64,000 bases of DNA from Monosporascus cannonballus (lineage: Eukaryota; Ascomycota; Sordariomycetes; Xylariales), in NCBI GenBank assembly GCA_004154925.1, contig QJNS01000133.1, forward strand, positions 1 through 64,000, in the 5' to 3' direction. Shown here one piece after another: positions 51,133 through 61,400 of this stretch. The translations under genes and the position numbers were made by a program. The notes under the pieces are model-generated. The model ran no database searches, had not been told where the DNA came from, and saw only the letters and a program-made list of their open reading frames with translations. Every line of letters begins with the position of its first letter. Position 1 is the stretch's first letter.

Positions 51133-51140
51133 TTATATAA
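51133..51140 (+). promoter_or_regulatory. Candidate TATA box of the P450 gene
   Basis: TTATATAA lies about 140 bases upstream of the P450 start codon in otherwise normal-GC sequence, a plausible core promoter position. The upstream intergenic part of the island is only about 290 bases before transposon R2 begins, so any further regulatory sites would lie inside or beyond R2. Confidence 0.4.
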
Positions 51141-51278
51141 CATACCTGAGTTTCATCAAATTGCCAATCTTTCTGCGACGCCTGTGTTTTGCGATTACCC
51201 TCCAACTGCACCATCTGCAACATATCAAACAGCTCCCACAGTCATACAAACCCAAGCAACCGCACCTAACTTCTGACT

Positions 51279-53017
51279 ATGGAGGCCCTTTCGCAGCTTT
51301 ATGATCTCTGGTGGCTACTTGCCTCGGCTATGTTGGCGTTATACGTAGCCCATAAGATCCAAACCTACCGGCGCCTAAGTGCGTTCAAGGGCCCGCTCGG
51401 TGTCGGGCTCACCGAGTTCTGGCACTCATGGGCGTTCCTTACCTGGAAGTCGCACCTGTGGTACAAGGAGGTCTGCGACAGGTACGGTTAGTCGACTGTG
51501 CCGTTCCGGTAAATGTGAGCTAATACGAGGGTTATAGGGCCTATTGCTCGAGTTGGCCCCAATGATCTGATCACGTCGTTGCCAGAGCTGCTTACTCATA
51601 TGAGCGCCGTCCGCTCACCATATACTCGGGCTGCATGGTACAACCGCGCTACTCGTTACCAGCCCGGAAAGGACCATGTCTTCAGCCAGCTTGACGAGGA
51701 GAAGCATAAACAACGTCGGCAGCAGATGGCTCATGGGGTAAGCTAAATGCCTTGTCATGAAGGTTTCATCTAACCAATGTGCGGTATAGTACTCTGGCAA
51801 GGAGAATCTGGCGCTTGAAAGCTCCATAGACACACACGTCGACGAACTGGTACAATTAATCCGGTCCAAGTACCTCTCGACTGACACACACTCAAAACCT
51901 GTGGATTTTGCTCAGAAGATTCAATACTTTACCCTCGACGTAATCAGCAGCGTTGGTTTTGGGGAGGCGTTCGGTAACCTACGTACAGATCAAGACGTAA
52001 ATGAGTACGCCAAGGCCGGAAAGATTGGCCTTACGGTAACTACGGTTGGCTTAGCGCTAGGTTTGACGTGGTTCCTACAGCTTCCCCTGGTCGCCCGGAT
52101 CTTAGGACCATCTGAGAATGATATTGTAGGGTTTGGACGGATGATTCGGAATGCGCGCTCCATCATTGCGACTCGGCTCAAACGGGAGACGTCGGACCGT
52201 TCTGATATGCTCGCCTCATTCGTCCGTCACGGGTTAAATGCAGAAGAACTGCTTTCGGAAACGGTTCTTCAGATCATCGCGGGTTCGGATACTACGGCCT
52301 CAGCGCTTCGAGGTATCATGCTATATCTGCTCTCGCATCCCCGCGTCTATTTAAAGCTCCAAACCGAAATTGACGCAGCCGTCCGGAAAGGATATCCGGG
52401 AATTATCCCTGATAGCGAGGTCAGGAAGCTGCGATATCTACAGGCCGTCATAAAGGAAGGGCTACGCATACATCCCCCCATTACTGACTCCGTCCCTAAA
52501 CGGGTTCCGGACGGAGGCGACACAGTTGTGGTGGATGGCAAGCCTATCTTCCTCCCAGGCGGTACCAACATTAGCTACGCAGCTTGGCCTCTACATCTCA
52601 GTAAATCCATATTTGGCGAAGATGCCGAGGAGTTCCGCCCTGAGCGGTGGCTACTCGAAAAAGACGAAAAGAGAATGTCAGAAATGAATAGGACACACGA
52701 GCTGATCTTTGGCTACGGCAAGTACCAGTGTTTGGGCAAGCCAGTGGCGCTGATAGAAATTGGTAAGGTTATCTTTGAGGTAAGCTCTATCGTCTCTGTC
52801 AGTTTTGCGGGGAAGAAGACTTTGTTGGCAGCTGTCTTTCACCAACCCTCTCTGCCGTATTAACCGAGCGACCAAGCTGAAACGGGGATAGCTCATACAC
52901 CACTTTGACTGGTGTCTCTCCAAGCCCGAAATGCCATGGAAGGAACACAACTGCATGGGAATATTCACGCACAGCGATATGTGGGTGCTTGCGACAGAAC
53001 GGCACGTGGACATCTGA
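51279..53017 (+). CDS. Cytochrome P450 monooxygenase, pisatin demethylase-like, apparently intact
   Basis: Four exons (51279-51486, 51538-51737, 51790-52779, 52892-53017) join in frame to a 507-residue P450, full length for the class. All introns are GT...AG (51, 52 and 112 bp), with branch-like CTAAT/CTAAC/CTGAA near their 3' ends. An N-terminal membrane anchor (residues about 8-24) implies an ER-bound, reductase-dependent monooxygenase. Motifs: HVFSQLDEEKH and YSGKEN (residue 137 on), I-helix AGSDTTA (300-306), ExxR in KEGLR (359-362), FRPERW (418-423), heme loop FGYGKYQCLG with Cys450 as iron ligand. Lys replaces the usual Arg in the FxxGxRxCxG consensus. The heme loop and YSGKEN wording resemble fungal pisatin demethylase-like P450s; substrate unknown. 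There is no sign of RIP, although RIP-mutated transposons lie on both sides. Confidence 0.9.
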
Positions 53018-53220
53018 TTCCTCGTTGGCGAGAGACAAATTGGATTTGGAGTCAGACCTAGCTCAGCGAGCTAGAGCGTGGCTTGGTTGGGGCGGTTCCT
53101 AGTGGAGATTGCTTTTTGCATTTCTGGTCTAGGTTTCTTTTTATTCTAACTCTTTTTATGTGGATTTAAAAGAGCTTCATACAAGGTAGATATAGGTTCA
53201 AGCCTTATTTTCCAGGCTGA
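53018..53220 (+). other. 3' flank of the P450 gene
   Basis: About 200 bases of normal composition after the stop codon, including T-rich stretches (TTTCTTTTTATTCTAACTC) suited to a fungal 3' UTR. Composition turns AT-rich at about 53225. Confidence 0.4.
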
Positions 53221-53224
53221 GTCA

Positions 53225-53895
53225 AACATACAGAAAATCATTACACGATATAATTTGAACAATAAACACTATACGTAATATTTTGGAATATAGCAACTAA
53301 TTAATAATTTTTACTGCGAGAAACAGATGTATTATCTTTGGTTTTTTGCTGCACGTGATAATTGTAGTCAATATAATAGTTTGTAATCCTATAACGTTTA
53401 GTATATACTGTAAATATTTTATAAATATAAACTTAAAGTAAGGAAATAATTTCAATATGCGTTTTATTTATATACGGACAAGAGCTTTTAACGTACTAGG
53501 CGTTAAAACTGCTGATGGTATATTATTTAGTAAAATAAACAATTTTTTATTGCTTTAAATGTAAGTTGTATTTAAGTTACTTATTTTAATATACATATAT
53601 ATTATATACTTTATAAATATTCATGTTTATTTTTATTTTAATATTATTGTCTTTATTGTTTAAAAAACTTAAAATCATTATTCGATATATATATTTTACA
53701 TCATATATTTCATTAAAGTATTGTAACTTTTGACTATATTAATACGAAGTTATAAACGTTTTAATATATAAACCTTATTAAAACTAAAAAAGATCTCTAT
53801 TTAAAATATATTACTAGCAATTCTATAAAAGAATATAAAGAGCTAGCTGTTCCGCTATATAGTAAAAAAAAAAAACCAGCAATGTTAACGCTAGA
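53225..53895. other. AT-rich DNA between P450 and transposon M2
   Basis: No reading frame or repeat end recognised. A homopolymer A run lies near 53865-53875, just before the mariner copy. Confidence 0.5.
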
Positions 53896-55291
53896 TACAG
53901 TGGAGATGCAAAAGTCTCGGTAAATTTCTACAAGCTCTACAAAATCGCGTATTTCTTCCACTTTAATACGAACACCACCTAATCTTTAATCATAAGTAGA
54001 CAACTTAATTTAAGTTTAATTGCTCCGCCAAAAAAATATTTACCTTATACGAGGACGCGATAAAACTCCGAAAAAGATTTATGCTAAAACTTTACAAATA
54101 TCGCGAAAAAATACGGCATCTTACTTATTATTATTTAGAGGCGTATATAATCGCTATATACGTCAAAATCCAGCCTAATTTTTTGTTACGTTTAGGTCGC
54201 TTACGTAAATTTTGGCCGGCTTATAAAAGTATTTATAGCAATTTATTAAATTTAATTTTTTTATATTTATTATTAATTTTATCTAAACATATTAATTTTA
54301 TATTATTAGATTTGTTTTACCGCGGTAATTTGTAATTATAATATTATATATTAATACACAGTTTAACGACTGTTTTTAATGTCGGAATATGCCAAATAAA
54401 GGTTATTCGGGCTTTAAAATATTATAATAAATTTGTAAAATAATAACAAGAGTTTTATTTAATAACAAAATAAATATACACAATAATCGCAATAAAGAAA
54501 TACGGTGAAATCTTTGCGGAAAAAGTTTTTAATATATTATCTTTTTTTGACTTTAGTTATTACGTTAATTATTGCTTATTTTTTTTAAAATAAAAAAGTG
54601 TCGTGTATTATCTAAATATACATAATTTCGATATAAAAAGACCGGCTAAACGTAAATGTTTTAACGTGGTTTCTGATACGGAAATCAAAATTTGTTAATA
54701 ATTTTTAATATCGATCCCGAGGCCGCTCGGGGCGGAATAACTGGCCGCGCTTATTATAATTATCTTAATAAATATATTCCGGATATTTCGATAACGATTG
54801 GATTTTTATATAAAAAATAATCCTTTTTATACGGTTTCAATTGTAAAGAAATATATTTAAACGTAATGTATCGAAATATTAAAATAACTCGTATATTTGC
54901 AAAACGTAAGGCTTATCGAAAACGTATAAAAATTATTAAAGGAATATATCTAAAAACAGAACCGAAATTTAAGTTATTAGGTAATATATAAAGGGTTATA
55001 ACTTTATATATTTTTATAATAATTTCTATTTAAGAAAAGTGTACAAATAAGATGCTAAGTTATTTAATAAATCATATATTAAGATAAATCGAAATTATAA
55101 TTACAGTTTGAGGTTGATATATGAAATATTCAAATAATTTATTATATATACTATATATTTACTTATTACGTATCAAAATCGCTAGTAATATTATTAAAAC
55201 TGGTAGAAAAACGTATAAGTAAAGTTGTAAAAGTAATAGTGGAAAATATGAAGTGTGGAGATTAAATCGAGACTTTTGCACTTCGACTGTA
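53896..55291 (+). mobile_element. Tc1/mariner transposon M2
   Basis: A 1,392-bp element (53898-55289) flanked by TA (53896-53897, 55290-55291). Its left end is CAGTGGAGATGCAAAAGTC and the complement of its right end is CAGTCGAAGTGCAAAAGTC. These are the same two ends as M1 with orientation reversed. Overall length is within 6 bp of M1. Confidence 0.88.
54060..55200 (+). pseudogene. Tc1/mariner transposase remnant of M2
   Basis: Plus-strand text includes DPEAARGGITGRAYYNYLNKYI near 54715-54780, matching M1's AARGGITGRVYRNHFDKYL. The C-terminal region near 55115-55180 (RYMKYSNNLLYILYIYLLRIKIA) matches M1's YTKY and the text beyond it. An 84-codon open stretch at 54081-54335 lies in the N-terminal region but has no motif I can name. 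Multiple stops; inactive. The mutations differ from those in M1, as expected of independent RIP. Confidence 0.65.
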
Positions 55292-56614
55292 GCGTTAAAA
55301 GTCCTGGATCATATTTAAGTAGTAGATACCTCGAGGCCATTTCTTTTACAAATACGATTTTTATATTACTAGTTTTAATAGTACCTTTGTTGTACTTCAA
55401 TCTTTTTAATTAAATTTAAGTTGAAAATAAATATAAAACCGTTTAAAAATAGAAATATTAAATTAACAATAAATAATTGTATTATTTAAACATTATAAAA
55501 TAAGATATGAACAATTATACGATGTATATATGAAAAGGTTACTGTATTATATAAATATTTATATAATATATGCTTTAGGCTTGTATTAAAATATAATTAT
55601 ATAATAAACTCAGTAATAAATTGTAAGATAATAAAATAAATATAGGTTTTAGCTTCATAGTTAAATTAAGCTGAATATATAGAAAATAATTATAAGGTAT
55701 AATTTAAACTATATATATTAGATCGAACAATCTAGAAAATATTAATTCACTAAAATATTTACGGCTAAAATGTATTATATTTTAATATTAGCAAAGCTTT
55801 TTAATTTTAAAATTAGTTAAATGCTAGCAAATTTCGATTATAATAAATCTTATACTCGTTAGCTTTACGGTTCGGTAAAGTCGAAAAGTTAAACTTTACG
55901 AGGTAAACCTTAAAAATAAACTTTAACAATAAATCTTAAGAGCAAACATTAAGTACGTATAAAAACGCTTTGCGAAATTTTATAAACTTTACACTTTAAT
56001 TATTTATAGTTTTTTTAATTACTGTTATTTTAAATAATATGCGGCGAAAGTTACAATAAACTTTTGTTAACGAATATAGAATTTATACAAAAATCGTTTA
56101 TAAATTTCGAGCGATAAAAGCCTAACAATTTCAAAAATTTCGAAATTCTAATTTCAAAATAAATTAAGCTGAAATATTACGAACGTTAATTTACTCCGTT
56201 ATTTGAAACAGCAAAAACTTTTTAAAATTCTAATAAGAATTACCACAAATTAAAACCAAAAAGACAGCTTAAAAACGACGAAGTTAATAAAGCCAAAAAT
56301 TTAAAAAAATGTATTATTTTATTCAAACTTTTTTATTATTACGGTTTTTTTTGGAAAAAAAAAGCAATATAGTAAAGACTGTAATTAAACCTATTCTTTT
56401 TTCTTTATTTTTATAAATTTTATCCGCTTATAATACATTAATACTAAGAGAATAATTATTATTAATCGACTTAAAACGAACTGGCGTTAGAACATTCTTT
56501 ACTTAATCGCAAATAACGGCATTTAACGTTAACTAGCGTTAGAACTGCTAATTATTTCATTTTATAGCGAAATACCCAGTTTTTATTATCCACTTTCATT
56601 GTTTAAAGACTATT
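55292..56614. other. AT-rich RIP-like DNA, no gene identified
   Basis: About 1.3 kb without a supported reading frame. Includes dispersed repeat G copy 3 (next entry) and a stretch of regularly spaced GTTAGAAC-type words near 56480-56560. Confidence 0.5.
55845..55890 (+). repeat. Short dispersed repeat G, copy 3
   Basis: AATCTTATACTCGTTAGCTTTACGGTTCGG aligns with CCTTATGCTCGCTAGCTCCTCGGTTCGG at 46503-46530, the differences being mostly transitions. Confidence 0.4.
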
Positions 56615-57018
56615 TAAGTGCACTGGCCAACAGCCGCCACCACAAGTGTGGGGTTCGCAGCTGTCGCAAAGCGATCGAGATTTTAAAACCTGGTAGGTCT
56701 TGGGTGGGTCGTCGAGATAGTTCGGCCTTCGTGGCGTTTATAAGGTAAAACACCTATTTGCACATGGCGACGGGGCTTGGTCACCCGGCGATTGCAGTGG
56801 CTTGGGGTTCTAGTCAAGCTTGATAACGGGCTGACACTGCTAAGCCAAATCAAACACTATTGTACGTCATATGAAGCTATTATTTCTATCAATCATAGAG
56901 TTCATCAACGCATGATATCTGGCTGTCGTCTACTGGCACATATATCTTATGTTCTTATTAGTGCGCCCTTACTGTAGCCAGCTCAAGCCTTTACCTGTTC
57001 ATTGTTTAATGATTTTCA
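56615..57018. other. Unique, non-RIP island without a recognised gene
   Basis: About 400 bases of normal GC content directly left of transposon R3. It contains a 66-codon plus-strand frame (56777-56977) that matches no family I know and has no protein-like landmarks. It could be a remnant of the same native DNA that carries the P450 gene, separated from it by the M2 insertion and AT-rich DNA, or part of a non-coding transcript. Confidence 0.4.
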
Positions 57019-58369
57019 CAGTTAACTTACCTCAGCTAGCTCAGGCCTCTGATGGCTCGTTTCTATTTTTGATGTACTTTTATATATTACGCCAAGGTAC
57101 TAAAATTAATTAATTAAATAATGTATCACCACAAAGAATCGACAGGGTCTAAATTAAAGTTCTGAAAAACGTTTTTATTTAGTAATTTTCTTAACAAAAT
57201 AACTACTTTTTTTCGGTTATCTAATTAATTTAACTCGCATAATTTTATTAATTTATATATATATATATTAAATATAAGTTAACACGTGTATAAAAAATGT
57301 TTTCAAATTTTTAAATAATGATTTAAATTAATCTAATGAAGTGAAAATTTCGCAAAGTTATTAATTATAATTCTTTCATAATTATAAAAACGCAAATATT
57401 ATCTGCATTATTTCATTATAGATTATTCTAAAATAATATAGTTTAAAAAATGACTTTAATTATATTTTTACCCGTAGAAATTATTATTATATTGTAACTA
57501 TAAAACCGATTTAAACAATTCAATTTAAAACGTTCATATAATTATAATATAATATATTGCCATTCGAAAAATTAAATATTTTATATATGCATTAAATATA
57601 AATTAATATGTATATAAAAGTTTCTCGAATCTTTTTTTCAAAACGATAATGAGATTAGACTTAAATTTAGGATATAAACAATGTTATCGCTCTTATAGTT
57701 GCAATACTACAATTATTGATCGTATCATCATATACCGAGTTTTTCTAATGTATTTTATATATAAAACCCCGTTTAATATATATTTGGGCTGTATGGATTA
57801 CTATTTTAATGTTATAGCTATAAAAAAATTATCCAAATCCGAAATATTCTTATAGCTACAATGTAATAATTATTATCCGTACCGGCAAAAACAAAATTAA
57901 ATAAATTCTTTCTATATCGAATTACCTTCGAAAAGTTTAATTAAATATTATTTGCTGTTTTTACGTTATTATAATTATAAAGATATTTCGAATCAAAATA
58001 TTATTAATTAAAGTTTTTTTTTAATACTTTTTCAAATTAATTCCCATTTAAAAATTTTATATACAGTTGAAAGATGCTTTTTAAAGCTTTATATAAATAT
58101 AATTCTTCTTATTTTTTTATTATTTTTTATTTTTATTTTATTTATATATTTTAATAGAAAATTTAAAAAACTTTATATAGAACGATATTAATTATAGCCA
58201 AAAAATCATAGCTTATTATTAGGCCTTACTTTGGAGGTTCTGTTATACTTATAGGTTTTTTTACAAATTAGGTTAGCATAATATTAAAAGCTATTTAGCC
58301 ACAGCTACGCCGCAGGCGCAGCTACAATGTTCAAAATGAGGTCTTGATCGCGATAAGGCAAAAGTTAAC
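57019..58369 (+). mobile_element. Transposon R3 (hAT-like ends)
   Basis: The element body is 57027-58361 (1,335 bp), flanked by CAGTTAAC (57019-57026) and AAGTTAAC (58362-58369). It begins TTACCTCAGCTAGCTCAGGCCTC and its 3' end complement reads TTGCCTTATCGCGATCAAGACC, giving related inverted termini. The 3' end has a GC-rich hairpin (AGCTACGCCGCAGGCGCAGCT, 58310-58330). The interior holds repeated TATAGTTGCAATA-like words and no transposase. The 68-codon frame at 57649-57855 is not convincing as protein. Confidence 0.75.
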
Positions 58370-58375
58370 TAAGTA

Positions 58376-58440
58376 TTGTCTTATTGAGTTCAGGCTCATT
58401 TTTAAGGTTGTAGGTGCGCCTGCATCGCAGGTTTAGCTAA
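58376..58440 (-). repeat. R-family 3'-end fragment (R4), inverted against R3
   Basis: Starts TTGTCTTATTGAGTTCAGGCTC and continues with GGTGCGCCTGCATCGCAGG, the complement of the last ~65 bases of R3. It therefore forms an imperfect inverted repeat with 58290-58361. No further R sequence follows it. Confidence 0.55.
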
Positions 58441-61400
58441 GGCTTTAAAAGAAAACTGTGAACTTAAGTACTTCGCTAACATATATAAGAAAAATCTTAC
58501 AAAAACACGTATATTATTAAATAAAACCTGGGAAAACAGCGTAATTTCAAAACTTCGCTTAATATAATTTATAATCGCCTGTAGACGTAAAGATTACAAA
58601 TATAATCTTGAAGAGATTTCGAAAAGAAATATAAAAATAATTTTTTTAAAAGAAAAATCAAGATACCTGATTATATAAATATAATTATCGAATTAGAGCC
58701 ATGTTGATAGCTACTCAATATTCTAAGCAAATAATATAACATTTTAAAAAGTTTTACGTTATATTTTGCTCGATGATAGATTATAAATTTTAAAATATAA
58801 TTTTATTAAATTTAAAAGATTGTTACAAAAACACCAGTTTTTATTATAAAAAGGCAAACTTTTAAAGGTCTAACGTAGACCGCTACTACTAAACTCCGAC
58901 AAAGAAAGTTAGGCTGTTTTCAAATTAATTTAAGTCATTTGGATAATTTATTTCTAAATTTTATACGTTTAACAAATTTACAATAGATTTATTAAAAGAC
59001 AAAAATATATATAATAAACCTGATTTTATATAAATAACCACTTATTTAATTTCGCTTTTTAATTCTTACGCTAAGGTTGTAATTAAATATGTCTTGTTTA
59101 GATTAAAAGAGAAATCTCTAAATTATTTTAATAAAATCAAAATCTACGTTATATTCGATTTTATGATTCTTTGCAAATTAAAGCCTTTTTTAGATACTAC
59201 TTCTACCTCTACCTAAATATATAGTAAGTTCGTTATATTTTGATAATTTCTTAATTAATAATCGATAACTAATTCTCCGACGAATCATGTATATACTTTT
59301 TTAAATTTAATTAAAACGACATTACAGATAGACGTTTAAAAATAAGTAGTATATTCGATTTCCGAAAGTAACTCTTGAACAATTCATAATTAAATTAAAT
59401 AATTTACCCTTATTAAAAAGTACTCCTGTTAATCGATAATATAGCATCTTCGATTACTTGATTTTAAGAAAAGATTTTTTCAACTATAACCTATTCCTAT
59501 AAAGAACCCTATTAATATTCAAGGATTGAAAGTTAAAAAAAGTCAAAAAAATATAAAAGAAAACGAAAAAGCAAAAATGGATATGATTTAACGAGAAGGA
59601 ATATATTTTAATAACTGAAATTCGATGTCTTTTTAAACGAAAAAGTTAAATTTATTTAGTAACGAAAAGCTTCCAGTTGATTATTAATCGATGTAAATGA
59701 ATTACGAAAAAATACTGTTTTATTTTTAGACTGCTATAAAATATCAAATACTAAAAAAATAAACTAATTTTCTAAGCTTTATAATACAAAACCAATACGG
59801 AAAATATTTTGATATGAGTTATGTTTTATCTTAAACTATTTAAACTCTTTTTAACCAAAAGCTAGTTAGAAATAATGATTTATTTTGTAATTATTTACGA
59901 GAAAAATCGTTTAATAATTCGAATTTATTATAAAAGATTATTTGCAAAATTGCGTTAAAAGTTTGTGAGATAGAACCAATTATATTTTTATTAAATCTCA
60001 ATATTTTAAGAAGAGAATGCGAATAGTATTGAAAATCTTAAACAGAAAAAAGTAGAAGGTTAAATAATTTGATTTTCTTCGTCAAACTAAGTTCATATTC
60101 GAATATATTACCGAATTTAATCGTTTTACAATAATTTTTAATTTGTAAAAAGTTTTATTATTTTATCTTCGTAACAGTATGTTAAAGTTTTATGTTAAAA
60201 ACGAATTATATGTAAAACTTGAAATAATACATTTTATAAAATATATCGATAAAGCTATTATTACAATCGGACGTATTTTTAAACAGTATTTGTTCTTAAA
60301 AAACAGACTAATAAACGAAGAAATAACAAATATTTCAGCAAACGACTTAAAAAATAAAAGTAAGTTTTAGAACAACTAATACCGCTTTCAAAAAACCTAT
60401 AAAAACAAATTTAACATAAAATATTTTCCTTGTAATAAAAAAATATTTTAAAAGCAAATACCGTTTTTTCGTTAAAATAAGGTTTAAAAAGAAGGAATTT
60501 CTAAATTCTACAAATATATTAAAACGGCTAAAAAACTAATAAATAATCAGTTAAAACAGTTAATATGACTTTTTTCAGCTGGAATTTATTATAATTACAG
60601 TCAGCCAAATTCAGAAAGATATATTAAAATACGAAAATCAGTTTATGCTAGATTTCTATTATTAAAGTCTATAAATATTATATAAAGTAAACAATTTTTA
60701 GAAAATCCATGAAGTTAAAATGTCTTTTTGTTTGGACATTTGGAACTATAGAATATACGATATATAAGGCCAGTTTAGACCAGATATTTGTAATTATATG
60801 TAATTATTTTTAAAATGTTACAAATCTTTTAAAAGTGTTACGTATCTTAAAAACGTTTTATCGAAGTATTATAATACAATATATTTCTTTAAGCTTCGGA
60901 CGATAACGATTACTTAATTTACTTACATAATGAAAATATATTGTTTTTTACATTATATAGATTGCTATATTGCTTATAAAACTATATAAAACAGTATAAA
61001 AGCATAAAGGTTTTTTAATGAGTAGAATACTTTAGCTTTTATTGTTTATATTCCACAATAAGACATACTTTACCAAGTTATATCGTAAAAATATTTATAT
61101 TACTTCTCGAAGCTTTATGTTTAATACGAATGTTAAAATATATATATAATTTTCTCAGAAACTTATATTTTTAATTTAATAACTCGAGCAAAACGAAATT
61201 GAAAAACGCGCTAGAAAACGCCGTTCCTTTTAAATACCAGTTAGATAAAGAGAAAGCAAATAAATATATAGATAATTAATATACTAACTATATAAATAAC
61301 ACTATCTAAAAGTAAAAATGGTTTTTATAAACGAATTACGTTAATTGAAACATTTTAGAAGTTTTCAACATTAAAATATCGAAAGGTTTATTAATACAAA

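Noticed and set aside
51050..51304. 84-codon frame upstream of and overlapping the P450 start
   Set aside because: It covers the P450 promoter and 5' leader in another frame and shows no protein signature.
51615..53038. Several minus-strand frames antisense to the P450 gene
   Set aside because: They are shadows of the P450 exons; only the plus strand carries the domain motifs and matching introns.
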